The notes under the pieces: generated by a model
Database searches by the model: none
Told to the model about the DNA's origin: nothing
The model's input: the letters and a program-made list of their open reading frames with translations, nothing else
Part shown: piece by piece, positions 35,335 to 44,174 of the stretch
Numbering within the stretch: the stretch's first letter is position 1
Layout of the letters: each line of letters begins with the position of its first letter
Assembly: GCA_017415105.1 (NCBI GenBank)
Contig: JAFQJD010000003.1
Coordinates: 1-64,000 of the forward strand
Reading direction: 5' to 3'
DNA: 64,000 nt
From: Clostridia bacterium
GTDB taxonomy: Bacteria; Bacillota; Clostridia; UBA1381
Translations under genes and position numbers: made by a program

Positions 35335-36129
35335 TCAGATAATAAATTTATCGTTCTCGGTAAGACCGAGAAGGTCTACTGCCTTTTCCAGTCTGGATTT
35401 CGCATAAGTAAAATGCTCCTCTTCATGGGCATCACTGCCACAGTAGAATTTACAACCACATTCTTTCGCAATCGTATACGGTAAAAGTGCCAGTTTTTCC
35501 TCCGACACAGAAAAGTTCAAAGCAGACGAATTCAGCTCGATACCTACTCCAACCTTTGCAGCCTGTTTGAAAAGCCGGTACATCTCATTTTCCGGAATTT
35601 CTTTTACTACCTCAAGATACTGTTCTCTTTTCGGAGAAATCAGCCCTGTCGTCAGATGTGGGATTCCTGTTTTATGGAAAGGAATGTCCATAGAAAGAAC
35701 CGCATCAAGGCGACGTACCCACGCATCTGCTCTTGCCTTAAAGCTGATATTATCCTTTGCTGTTACAGTGAAATCCTGAAAGTGCAAATGGGTGGTCGGG
35801 ATAATAACAAAATCAAATTCATCAAATCTTTCTTTGGAAATACCAAGCACCAAATCGTGTCTGAGCTCCGTTTCACAGCCGAACAGAAATTCTACATTAT
35901 CAGACTGTGGCAAAGGCTTTGCAGCACTTATGTGTGAAAAATCCTGATCCTCATACCACCCATTCGGGCCTTTTACCAGTTCATCCCAGAAGTGGTTCGT
36001 CAGACAAACCTTCCGGAATCCGTTTTCACCAGCGTATTTTAAAATCCGCTCCGGTGTCTGTCCCCCACCAAAAGAACAGAATGAAATATTTGAATGAATG
36101 TGTAAATCGTGGTCAACTACATATCTCAT
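35335..36129 (-). CDS. PHP-domain protein (second copy)
   Basis: This protein of about 264 residues starts MRYVVDHDLHIHSNISFCSF. HIH, CLTNHFWDE, GCETELR, HKTGIPH and CGSDAHEEEH supply the PHP metal ligands. It is not closely similar to the PHP protein upstream of hisZ. GGGGTG is 6 bases before ATG 36129, so the GTG at 36138 is rejected. It starts 20 bases after the comB-like gene. Substrate is unknown. Confidence 0.8.
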   Translation of the reverse strand: MRYVVDHDLHIHSNISFCSFGGGQTPERILKYAGENGFRKVCLTNHFWDELVKGPNGWYEDQDFSHISAAKPLPQSDNVEFLFGCETELRHDLVLGISKERFDEFDFVIIPTTHLHFQDFTVTAKDNISFKARADAWVRRLDAVLSMDIPFHKTGIPHLTTGLISPKREQYLEVVKEIPENEMYRLFKQAAKVGVGIELNSSALNFSVSEEKLALLPYTIAKECGCKFYCGSDAHEEEHFTYAKSRLEKAVDLLGLTENDKFII

Positions 36130-36148
36130 ATCGGTCACCCCAAAATCT

Positions 36149-36838
36149 TCATATTACAATTTTTTCCATATAAGGCAAATAGCTGTCTTTACAAAGGCGT
36201 AACACAAAATCAAAGCAACCTACACGTGTACACAGTCCAAAATCTTTTTCAGGGAAAACATCGTTTTGTGCCGGGTCAAAAAATTTAGCACCCGATGTTC
36301 TTTTCACAAGCTCAATCCCTGATTCCATATCAAACGGCTTGTCCTCAAGAAGACTCTTTATGTACTCTGCACACAGTGTATCCTCCTCGGTTTCCGAAAC
36401 ACCTGCATAACCCATACACACAAGAGAAACATTCGCGGGATTTTTTTCTTTGATATACCTCGCAATCGCCTTCGCCGTCAGGAGACTGCCGCCAAGAATC
36501 TCATCAGCACCATGCGCGTTGGCAACGCCTTGTGTGCCTGCACTTGTCGTATGTACAACGGTCTTTCCCGAAATATCCATATCGAGTAATTCAGCAGGAG
36601 AATTTCCCAAATCAAACCCGGGCAATATTTTACCACCACGCTCACCCGCAAGAACAAAATCCGGATTTTCCTTCTTCAGCTTGTAGGCAAGCTCAGCATC
36701 TCCGATGGGTATGACTTTTCTGGCACCCTTTGAAAACAAATATGCCTCCATGGAAAAAGCACGGAACACATCTATAATAACTGTAATTCCTGTCGCCTTT
36801 TTTGCACCCTCCACTAAATGCAATATATTGATATTCAA
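36149..36838 (-). CDS. ComB-like 2-phosphosulfolactate phosphatase family protein
   Basis: This protein of about 229 residues carries VIIDVFRAFSME near residue 20, LAGERGGKILPGFDLGNSP (residues about 63-81) and VHTTSAGTQG, the signatures of the ComB family. ComB dephosphorylates 2-phosphosulfolactate in coenzyme M synthesis, but bacterial homologs have other, mostly unknown substrates. The promoter predicts transcription from near 36863, so an ATG at 36871 is outside the transcript. A TTG at 36838 behind GGAGG is taken, with a short 4-base spacing. Confidence 0.82.
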   Translation of the reverse strand: MNINILHLVEGAKKATGITVIIDVFRAFSMEAYLFSKGARKVIPIGDAELAYKLKKENPDFVLAGERGGKILPGFDLGNSPAELLDMDISGKTVVHTTSAGTQGVANAHGADEILGGSLLTAKAIARYIKEKNPANVSLVCMGYAGVSETEEDTLCAEYIKSLLEDKPFDMESGIELVKRTSGAKFFDPAQNDVFPEKDFGLCTRVGCFDFVLRLCKDSYLPYMEKIVI

Positions 36839-36869
36839 TTTTCCTCCCCCTTTTATTAAAAACACATTC

Positions 36870-36898
36870 ATTGTAACATAAACGCACAAGGAAATCAA
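36870..36898 (-). promoter_or_regulatory. Promoter of the comB-like/PHP pair
   Basis: TTGATT (36893-36898) and TACAAT (36870-36875) are spaced by 17 bases on the minus strand. Its position decides the downstream TTG start of the comB-like gene. Confidence 0.7.
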
Positions 36899-36964
36899 CC
36901 ATATATGAATTTTTGGGTATTTTTGCGTACCTTCCGCCCTTTCTACATCAATTTACCTTTTATA

Positions 36965-37007
36965 TCAAAAAATAACGGCCCGGACTGCATTTTGCAGTCT
37001 GAGCCGT
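36965..37007 (-). terminator. Terminator of the M81-M24-transducer-like operon
   Basis: A 15-bp stem (36975-36989 with 36993-37007, two imperfect pairs) is followed by TTATTTTTTG on the minus strand, 31 bases past the stop. Confidence 0.75.
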
Positions 37008-37038
37008 ATTTAGATTTATTTCATTGTAACATTTCAGA

Positions 37039-37404
37039 TCAGAATGAATATCCAGCCGGACTATAATAAGCCATATTGGTCTGCCTTACATCAAGTCTGC
37101 CGAAGCAAGCACATACAGGAACGTTTGAAACAACATGGATTGCATACTGACCAAAGGGAATTTGGTACTGTTCTTTTCCAATCGGCTTGTCCAAACGCAG
37201 ACAGGTGGTTCTTTCCGCATTAAGGTCAATTGTTATTTTGTCGTACACGGGCTTGTCTTCGAATATAATTCTTATTCGAATGTGTGCATCCTTTTTGCCG
37301 ACATTTGTAATCATAAGTGCTTCGTGTCCTTGAAAATCGGGGTTGTCACCGCTTGGTGGTAAATCACCATCGCAGAAAACCCAATTCTTTCTTCCGTATT
37401 TCAT
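37039..37404 (-). CDS. Sensory-rhodopsin-transducer-like protein (PF07100-type)
   Basis: This 121-residue protein shows the fold signature of Anabaena sensory rhodopsin transducer homologs. The elements are WVFCDGDLPP at the N-terminus, GHEALMITN, a RIIFEDKPVYD strand, TTCLRLD, and the end VPVCACFGRLDVRQTNMAYYS. Such proteins are tetrameric beta-sandwiches and many occur without rhodopsin. It follows the M24 gene by 19 bases in one operon, so a role with those enzymes, possibly ligand sensing, is inferred. Confidence 0.8.
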   Translation of the reverse strand: MKYGRKNWVFCDGDLPPSGDNPDFQGHEALMITNVGKKDAHIRIRIIFEDKPVYDKITIDLNAERTTCLRLDKPIGKEQYQIPFGQYAIHVVSNVPVCACFGRLDVRQTNMAYYSPAGYSF

Positions 37405-37423
37405 ATTTTTTACTCCTTCTATA

Positions 37424-38596
37424 TTATTTCACATAGTTGAAAAGTTCTTCTTCGAATTCCGGGCAAAGCGGCTCAGCACCATTTTCTGTAATAACATAAC
37501 AGGTTTCTACCCTTAAGCCGTTAAGTGTAGGATGACCAAAGAAACTTACATCTACATTTACAATCATATTCTTTTCAAGTTTATCATCGCTGTTAGGTCC
37601 AAAGAAAGGTGCCTCTGCTTCCATAAGTCCCATTGTATGGGCAAACGGACAAACGATATACTTTAAGTAACCGCCTTTTTCGTAAAGAACTCTTCCTGCG
37701 GCATCAACCTCACGGCCTGTATTGCCAATTTTAAGCATATCCTTAACATCACGCATAACTTCAATCATATCAATAAGACACTTTCTCTGCTCTGGAGTAT
37801 ATTCGCCGCTGACAGGCACTGTATGCCCGAATGTACCTGCATAGCCGTTAATACGCGGTGCAATGCCAAGCATAACCATTTCGCCGTCCTCCATAACTTT
37901 GTTTGTAGCTGTGGGGACAACCGCATTTGAGCGAATACCACTGCCAACAATTGTCTGATATGCAAAGCTGTTAGCGCCACTTGCACGACAAACTGCTTCA
38001 CCGGCTGCTGCAACTTCGTACTCTTTATTGCCAGGCTTAACCTTCTGCATCATAGCCTTATAAGCTTCGTAACAAAGGACTGTTGCCTGGCGTGCCTGTT
38101 CGACCTCCCAATCGCTCTTTATGTATCTGAACTTAAGATAATAGTCTGTGAGATCAACAATTTCACAGCCAGCAAATCCATTAACAAGGTCTTGGTGTAC
38201 AAGATAAGGCATATCATTTGTACCTATCAGACCAACCTTTTTAACCGGAAATTTTTTGTTAAGCTCTGCAAAAAGCTCCTCAAATCCGATAATTGTTGCA
38301 AGCGGATATTCTTCGTCCGGCACCATAAATACCTTAAAGCATCTCGTGTCACAAATTGCTGATGATTGCTTTGCAAACGGCTCACTTTCGGGGCCGCCCA
38401 AAAGCATCGTTGTTCCGTCTCTTCCAACCAGAACGGCACCTTTTTCAAACTGACCTACCCAGCCCGTTAAGTACCATCCGTTGGCAACATTAAGCTCGTC
38501 AAAATAAATAACGGCAATGTCGGTATCTTTCTCGTTCAAGAGCTCTACCACTTTTTGAATTCTTTTCTCTGTCTCCTTTTGATTGTAGTATGACAT
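37424..38596 (-). CDS. M24 (creatinase/prolidase-fold) protein lacking most metal ligands
   Basis: This 390-residue protein has an N-terminal creatinase-like domain and a C-terminal pita-bread domain. In metallo-M24 enzymes five ligands (Asp, Asp, His, Glu, Glu) are expected. Here both Asp positions look replaced (MLGIAPRINGYAGTFGHTV, residues about 250-268). The His remains in PFAHTMGL, the first Glu position reads NVDVSFF, and only the last Glu remains (RVETCYVI). It may act without metal, like creatinase, or bind without cutting. CAAGGAGG precedes the ATG. It sits between M81 and the transducer-like gene. Confidence 0.82.
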   Translation of the reverse strand: MSYYNQKETEKRIQKVVELLNEKDTDIAVIYFDELNVANGWYLTGWVGQFEKGAVLVGRDGTTMLLGGPESEPFAKQSSAICDTRCFKVFMVPDEEYPLATIIGFEELFAELNKKFPVKKVGLIGTNDMPYLVHQDLVNGFAGCEIVDLTDYYLKFRYIKSDWEVEQARQATVLCYEAYKAMMQKVKPGNKEYEVAAAGEAVCRASGANSFAYQTIVGSGIRSNAVVPTATNKVMEDGEMVMLGIAPRINGYAGTFGHTVPVSGEYTPEQRKCLIDMIEVMRDVKDMLKIGNTGREVDAAGRVLYEKGGYLKYIVCPFAHTMGLMEAEAPFFGPNSDDKLEKNMIVNVDVSFFGHPTLNGLRVETCYVITENGAEPLCPEFEEELFNYVK

Positions 38597-38628
38597 TTTT
38601 ATTCCTCCTTGTTTTTTTATTTATTTCA

Positions 38629-40020
38629 TCAGGCTTCCCACTCAAATTCGTCAAGCGGATACATAGGCCTGATAATTTTTGTTAGATTAAGTTTTTCAAT
38701 TTCTACACAGCTCGCACCGTCTGAGAGTGCAAAAATTTCTCTGTCTGCAAAAGGTTTGAGTTCCTGAAATAGGTATCCTAATTTCACAACAACGACCTTG
38801 TACGAGAGTAAATCTGTATTTGCCTCGTCGAAATTACGTTTTTCAATAAATGCACTGCGTTTTTCAGTGAATATTGCATCAATATTTCCGAAACTCAGGC
38901 ACAAACTTCTGCCGATAAGCTCCTTGCCCCAGCCTAAAATGTTGCCGTGTGATTTTACAATCGCATTTTTGCTCAATTCTTTAACAAAAATGCTTTCACC
39001 ATCTTTTTTATTCCAAAATTTTTCTACAATTTCTTGATTTGTAATACCTGCAACACAGACTCGTTTTGCAGTATCCCTTTCAAGGAAAAGTTTTAAAATA
39101 TCCGTACACTGCCCTTCCGCCCCGGCTGTTGTATTATCACCGCTGTCAGTAACAAAAATCCTGTTTTCGCTACCGTTTATTGCCATATCTACAGATTTTT
39201 CAGGGCTTTCAGCCTCAATTTTGAATTTATACAATTTGCGTGTTGCCCAAAGTTTGTTTGCGAGAGATTTTGCAACCTTCTGTGCGGTTTTTTTATCTGT
39301 TGCACAAACAACTGTTGATGCACTTGTATTCGGAGCATCTATCCAGCAATGTCCAAGGAACAAATTCGCAGAGTAAATATCATTTCGATTTTCAAGTTCC
39401 ATGGTTTCTTCTATGAGTGTTTTAAGTGGTTCTTCACGAGTTAAAAGAGTGTCATTTTTCAAAAGAAATGGTACTCTCTGAATATACATGAAAGGCTTAA
39501 TACCACTTTTTATTGCTTTTATCAAGCAGTTTGCGGCTCTCAGTTCGCTTTCTGCCTGATCAGTATGTGGAACTGTTTTGAACCCGCACACAATATCTGC
39601 ATAATCACACAATTCATCAGTTATGTTGGCATGTGCATCCATTGTCAAGGAAATCACGCATTTTTCCGAAACAATTTTCTTTATTTCTTTAAGCAGATAA
39701 AGTTCACCACTGCCGATTTCATCAACTTCCATACTTCCGTGAAAAAATATATAAACACCGCAAGCATCAGAATTGTCTTTTACAGTTTGTAAAATCTGCT
39801 CAGCATAATAAAGGTAAATGTCCTTTTCTACCGTTCCCGCAGGAAGTGCAACCGAATAGATTGATGGAATAACTTCAAAGCCTGCTTCTGTAAAAACTTC
39901 TTTTACAACAAGTTTCTTAAAAATATCTTCCCCTCTAAAATACTCAAAATCATGCTTTTGCGGATGCGTTTTTGCCCGGCTGTTCGACTCACACTGGAAT
40001 GATGCACAAATAATTTTCAT
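38629..40020 (-). CDS. M81-family (MlrC-like) metallopeptidase
   Basis: This 463-residue protein has the MlrC signatures FFHGSMEVDE (residues about 92-101), TMDAHANITDEL with zinc-ligand Asp/His (residue about 126), and DSGDNTTAGAEGQ (residue about 290) at the start of the C-terminal domain. Founding members open cyclic or linear peptides such as microcystin, but most homologs are uncharacterised. It is the first gene of a three-gene operon and is divergent from the AraC regulator. AAGGAG lies 11-12 bases from the ATG. An extended -10 TGATATAAT lies upstream. Confidence 0.85.
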   Translation of the reverse strand: MKIICASFQCESNSRAKTHPQKHDFEYFRGEDIFKKLVVKEVFTEAGFEVIPSIYSVALPAGTVEKDIYLYYAEQILQTVKDNSDACGVYIFFHGSMEVDEIGSGELYLLKEIKKIVSEKCVISLTMDAHANITDELCDYADIVCGFKTVPHTDQAESELRAANCLIKAIKSGIKPFMYIQRVPFLLKNDTLLTREEPLKTLIEETMELENRNDIYSANLFLGHCWIDAPNTSASTVVCATDKKTAQKVAKSLANKLWATRKLYKFKIEAESPEKSVDMAINGSENRIFVTDSGDNTTAGAEGQCTDILKLFLERDTAKRVCVAGITNQEIVEKFWNKKDGESIFVKELSKNAIVKSHGNILGWGKELIGRSLCLSFGNIDAIFTEKRSAFIEKRNFDEANTDLLSYKVVVVKLGYLFQELKPFADREIFALSDGASCVEIEKLNLTKIIRPMYPLDEFEWEA

Positions 40021-40126
40021 AAAGTTCCACGCTCCTTACATTGAGAATTATATCATTCCGGACTATTTTTGACAGTAGATAAAATAAAACAAAAACGTGT
40101 AAAAAATAAAACAGATTTTATTATGA

Positions 40127-40155
40127 TTGACTTTTTTACTTTTATGTGCTATTAT
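40127..40155 (+). promoter_or_regulatory. Promoter of the AraC regulator gene
   Basis: TTGACT (40127-40132) and TATTAT (40150-40155) are spaced by 17 bases. The expected start point falls on the ATG at 40162, which suggests a leaderless message if both calls are right. Confidence 0.5.
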
Positions 40156-40161
40156 GTTTTT

Positions 40162-41031
40162 ATGAAAAAATATTATACATATACAGTAAAAAAAATAATA
40201 ACAGTACAGCATCTTGTAACAATTGAGTATCTTCATGTCGGCAAAAATTTCTTTTACCCTGAAGAATCTCATCCTTTTTACGAGTTCGTTTATGTGGAAA
40301 CCGGGAACATAACATGCAAAATGAAAAATGAAAATGTAGATTTGCGTATGCATGATTTCTTTCTAATACCTCCGGATTCCCCCCATTCGTACTGTGTTGA
40401 AGATGCAGAGGAAACTACGATTATGGTTGTCTGCTTTAAAAGCAAATCAAATATACTTTCAATCATCAAGGGGGCACAACACCTTAACAGCGATATCCGG
40501 GAATCGATAAAAAAAATCCTTGCGGAAGCAAAGACAACATTTATATTTCCATTTGACAAAAAGCTTACTCTTAATTCTCATCCTCGACTTGGCTCTCAAC
40601 AACTCGTAGAAAATTATATTGAAGAAGTGTTAATAAAACTTGTACAATCAATAACATATAACAATCAAAACTTTCAAATTGCAACAGATTCTTTCGACAC
40701 AAAAAATTCTATCGCAAAAGAAATTGTGTGTCTGCTTGAAAAAAATATTTACGAAAAAATCACATTATCTGATATATGCAATCATATGTTTTACAGCAAA
40801 ACATATCTGAATGCGATTTTCAAAGAAATTAAGGGTATTACAATAATGCAATATTATCAGGAACTAAAAATAAATGAGGCAAAAATGCTTTTGGATAAAA
40901 AAGAAAGCATAACCTCCATTTCTGAAAAGCTATGCTTTGAAAGTCCGCAATATTTCACCAAAGTATTTAAATCAAAAACAGGTAAATCGCCAACATCATA
41001 CAGACTCCTTACTAAAAGTGATGTTGAATAA
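40162..41031 (+). CDS. AraC-family transcriptional regulator
   Basis: This protein of about 289 residues has an N-terminal cupin (HPFYEFVYVETGNITCKM, PPDSPHSY) and a C-terminal double HTH (ISLSDICNHMFYSKTYL-like helix: LSDICNHMFYSKTYLNAIFK, then SPQYFTKVFKSKTGKSPTSY). The cupin usually binds a sugar or related small molecule. It is divergent from the M81 operon and convergent with the glycoside-hydrolase-like gene, so it probably controls that locus. No ribosome site precedes ATG 40162; the reading from 40069 lacks one too. Confidence 0.88.
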   Translation: MKKYYTYTVKKIITVQHLVTIEYLHVGKNFFYPEESHPFYEFVYVETGNITCKMKNENVDLRMHDFFLIPPDSPHSYCVEDAEETTIMVVCFKSKSNILSIIKGAQHLNSDIRESIKKILAEAKTTFIFPFDKKLTLNSHPRLGSQQLVENYIEEVLIKLVQSITYNNQNFQIATDSFDTKNSIAKEIVCLLEKNIYEKITLSDICNHMFYSKTYLNAIFKEIKGITIMQYYQELKINEAKMLLDKKESITSISEKLCFESPQYFTKVFKSKTGKSPTSYRLLTKSDVE

Positions 41032-41034
41032 TTC

Positions 41035-41111
41035 CAGAGCATATTTATTCCTCCTACAATAGTATCAATGATTCTATTATACAGGATTCGAACAAATATG
41101 CTCTGTTTTTT
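41035..41111 (+). terminator. Long-loop terminator of the AraC gene
   Basis: A perfect 12-bp stem (41035-41046 with 41094-41105) encloses a 47-base loop and ends in six Ts. The loop is longer than in ordinary terminators. Confidence 0.55.
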
Positions 41112-41122
41112 GTAAATCCTGA

Positions 41123-43258
41123 TTATTCAGCATCAGAGACTAATTCTCTGTTCAGATACTCGCAGTTTATAACTTTTTCAGCAAGCATTCCTTTATTGAA
41201 ATAATAATGGTTTGCCGCCTCATAGCCGAAAAGACTGCACTTTTGCATAAGGTCATACATAAGGAGTGCAAGATGTTTTTCCTTTTCAGCAATCTCACAC
41301 ATCCGAGAGACGTTCCCTGCCCCACGATTCACTATAAAATCAGCCTGCAGATATGACGAATAAAACAAAGCGTATCCGCCCCACGCCGTCAGTGTAAATT
41401 CACATTCGGGTATGCCGTCTAACAAGTTCAACCCTTTTTCCCACTCTTCACTAAGCTTTCTGAGTTGATCTATGTACACCTCAACCGGATACGTATCACG
41501 CCATTTGTCAAGGTCATCATACGCATAGCAGGTCATTGTTGCATCAAATCCCGACGGTGTTATATATAACAGATTTGACGGTCCGGCATTCTGCGGTCCG
41601 AAATAGAGATTGTCTATCCCGAACGGATATTCTCTGAATGCATCTGAAAACACTTTCGCAGCACGCCGTATGGTGTCTGCATATTCTCCGTACTCCTCCT
41701 GAATCACCCTCCGGTATGCCTTTTCGCTGTCTTTTTCCATAGCTGCTTCTGCAACCTTCAGATTGACAGAAGGGTATCCGCCCAATGTCCAGCCAAGCAT
41801 CAGATGCTTAATGCCTGTATCACGCAGGTTCTCCATATGCTCCCGCACCAGATCAAATACCGGCAAAAACGGAAGGGTACTGCATTCCCAGGTAACATTC
41901 ACCTGAACCTTTGCCATAATCTCAAGGCCCTTTTCCTTTGCATATCGCCAGATTTTTTCAGATATTTCGGACGGCCCGGGAACTGACATGCTGTAATCCC
42001 CTACCTGTTTTTCAAATCCGGCACGAATAAATTTCTTTTTATCCTCGCTCTTGCACATCAGAATCACGGACTTTGGCAAGCGGTCGATGCAGGATTGAAT
42101 TTCCTCATCCGACATAAAACCTGTCCACGACCATGTCCATGCAATTGTGCGGATTTTTGGGTTTACTTTTTCTGACTCCTCAGAAATTGCACATATTATA
42201 TCCGAAACAAGACGGTCAACAGGCACGTCCCGGCACGTTTCACATTCAACACCTTCCGTCCTCGACTTACAGTGAGTAAGGTTTTCCGAACAGTTAATGG
42301 TGAAAAATCCGCCGATTTCGGGCACAGCCAAGCAAAGTGTACGCACCGCATAACGCAGGTATTGCATAACCTCAGGCTGTGATGTACACATAGCCGCATA
42401 CATATCCGTTGTTCTGCCCTGCAGTCCGGGATGCTTTTCAAAGAAGGAAAGAGGCATACATCTCGGCTCGTTAAGATATAGATACACTTTAATTCCGTAC
42501 TTGTCCGATTTTTTTACAAGCTCCTTCAATCGCTTCTGACGCATTTGCCATCCGTCTGAATACGACTCATCAAACGGGAACGGAACCAGCTGATACAACA
42601 CCGCCGGCAACCATATCGCATTGATTCCCGTCGCCTGATACATTTTAAGAAGCTCATCCGGGAATGAAACTGAAATATCACGGTCCAGAACATCACCGTA
42701 AAGTCCACAATACGAAAAAATCATACGCAGAGCATCGGATTTTGTACTGCTTTTCTCTACCACATCGTCTTTAAAAAAGTCAAACGGTTTTGCTCCCGCA
42801 AACATTCCCGAAAAGTGTTCTTCCATAGTCTGTCTGATATTATCAAGCTGTTTTTTCTGATTGTCATCTAACGGCTCAGGACGTACCGGTGCACAGTACG
42901 GTTTGAACTCTCCAAGCTTGATATCAAGAAAATCATCCTCTTTAAGAACTCTTGCAAGCTTTTCCTCATTCCAGTCAAGCAACGGAAGTAACTGCTCATA
43001 CGGCAGAAGATGCCACGCATTACGGATTGTGGTTATATATCCACGCTCTGCCCACACCTCCATATTCTTCTGTTTTGGAAGTCCTAACTCCTTCGAGGCT
43101 TTTATTATATCTTCTTCATCCATTCCCAGTGCTTTTGCAATCTGCTTTGCAGGCACAGTTTCCCACAAACGGAATACCACAGCATAAAAACGGTTTGGAA
43201 AATGTGGCAGCGGCAAAGGGTTTATCTTTCTTATTTTAGGTAACAACAAATATTCCAT
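41123..43258 (-). CDS. Glycoside-hydrolase-like TIM-barrel protein of unknown family
   Basis: This 711-residue protein has no signal peptide. An N-terminal helical part (residues about 1-150) precedes a probable TIM barrel with GINAIWLPAVLYQLVPFP, KYGIKVYLYLNEPR, EIGGFFTINCSENLTHC and TIAWTWSW. A Cys set (C-12-CETC) follows SENLTHC. The pattern recalls GH20- or alpha-glucuronidase-like enzymes, and SEN and NEP segments could supply catalytic acids, but I do not recognise a defined family. GGAGAG precedes the ATG. Its neighbours suggest use of a sugar conjugate or glycopeptide. Confidence 0.6.
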   Translation of the reverse strand: MEYLLLPKIRKINPLPLPHFPNRFYAVVFRLWETVPAKQIAKALGMDEEDIIKASKELGLPKQKNMEVWAERGYITTIRNAWHLLPYEQLLPLLDWNEEKLARVLKEDDFLDIKLGEFKPYCAPVRPEPLDDNQKKQLDNIRQTMEEHFSGMFAGAKPFDFFKDDVVEKSSTKSDALRMIFSYCGLYGDVLDRDISVSFPDELLKMYQATGINAIWLPAVLYQLVPFPFDESYSDGWQMRQKRLKELVKKSDKYGIKVYLYLNEPRCMPLSFFEKHPGLQGRTTDMYAAMCTSQPEVMQYLRYAVRTLCLAVPEIGGFFTINCSENLTHCKSRTEGVECETCRDVPVDRLVSDIICAISEESEKVNPKIRTIAWTWSWTGFMSDEEIQSCIDRLPKSVILMCKSEDKKKFIRAGFEKQVGDYSMSVPGPSEISEKIWRYAKEKGLEIMAKVQVNVTWECSTLPFLPVFDLVREHMENLRDTGIKHLMLGWTLGGYPSVNLKVAEAAMEKDSEKAYRRVIQEEYGEYADTIRRAAKVFSDAFREYPFGIDNLYFGPQNAGPSNLLYITPSGFDATMTCYAYDDLDKWRDTYPVEVYIDQLRKLSEEWEKGLNLLDGIPECEFTLTAWGGYALFYSSYLQADFIVNRGAGNVSRMCEIAEKEKHLALLMYDLMQKCSLFGYEAANHYYFNKGMLAEKVINCEYLNRELVSDAE

Positions 43259-43344
43259 TTTAAACTCTCCGTCTACTTTTTAGTCTGTACTATAATAGTA
43301 TATCATCGCCCACAAAAAAACAAGTGACAAATTCAAAACAAATT

Positions 43345-43388
43345 AAAAAAAATAACGGTTCAAACCGCTTTTTTGCGATCTGAACCGT
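43345..43388 (-). terminator. Terminator of rpsF-ssb-rpsR
   Basis: A 14-bp stem (43355-43368 with 43375-43388, G-U pairs on the minus strand) lies 13 bases past the rpsR stop and is followed by a TTTTTTTT run. Confidence 0.85.
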
Positions 43389-43400
43389 ATTTGTTTTCAA

Positions 43401-43646
43401 TTATTCAGCAACGAACGGCAACAGAGCGATAATTCTTGCTCTCTTTATTGCAGTTGTAAGCTGTCTCTGATGCTTTGCACATGTTCCGCTGATTCTTCTC
43501 GGAACAATCTTACCGCGTTCTGAAACATAGCGACGAAGCTTCGCTGTATCCTTGTAGTCAATGCTCTCTACCTTGTCTACACAGAACATACAAACCTTAC
43601 GTTTCGGTCTTCTTGCTCTCTGCGGTCTGTCATTTCTTTCAGCCAT
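43401..43646 (-). CDS. rpsR: Ribosomal protein S18 (zinc-ligand form)
   Basis: This 81-residue bS18 has [17 protein letters not shown] and [17 protein letters not shown]. The CxxC and CxxH pairs mark the zinc-binding (C+) form. ATG 43646 has AGGAGG 9 bases upstream. It is the last gene of rpsF-ssb-rpsR. Confidence 0.97.
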   Translation of the reverse strand: MAERNDRPQRARRPKRKVCMFCVDKVESIDYKDTAKLRRYVSERGKIVPRRISGTCAKHQRQLTTAIKRARIIALLPFVAE

Positions 43647-43683
43647 TGAAATTTCCTCCTTCAATTTTTATCACGTCTTGCAA

Positions 43684-44157
43684 TCAGAACGGTAAATCGT
43701 CCTCACTGCCCATATCATTCGCAAAACTCAAATCAACAAAACCTGAATCATCTGCAGGCTGTGAACTCTGCGGTTCAGCCGGTGCCTCAAACGAATCAAA
43801 GTTTGACTGATATGCGCCCGTCTCACGAGTTGCTCCACCTTCGTTTCTTGAGCCGGTAAAGAACGCATTGTCAATAATAACTTCTGTAGCATACTGACGT
43901 TTTCCGTCCTGTCCGTCCCATGAACGTGACTGAAGCTGACCCTCAACGGCAATCATTCTTCCCTTCTGGAAGAAACGGCATATAAACTCTGCGGTCTGAC
44001 GCCACGCAACGCAGGTGATGAAATCTGCCTGCTGTCCGCCCTCACGGCGGAAACGTCTGTCAACGGCTATTGTAAATCTTGTTACAGCCGTGCCCTGTGG
44101 TGTCTGTCTAAGTTCGGGATCAGCTGTTAAGCGACCCATCAAAATAACTCTGTTCAT
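43684..44157 (-). CDS. ssb: Single-stranded DNA-binding protein
   Basis: This 157-residue SSB has an N-terminal OB fold (MNRVILMGRLTADPELRQTP), a Gln/Ser-rich linker and the conserved acidic tip EDDLPF that recruits repair proteins. It lies between rpsF and rpsR as usual. Confidence 0.97.
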   Translation of the reverse strand: MNRVILMGRLTADPELRQTPQGTAVTRFTIAVDRRFRREGGQQADFITCVAWRQTAEFICRFFQKGRMIAVEGQLQSRSWDGQDGKRQYATEVIIDNAFFTGSRNEGGATRETGAYQSNFDSFEAPAEPQSSQPADDSGFVDLSFANDMGSEDDLPF

Positions 44158-44174
44158 AGTCCCACCGCTTTCGA

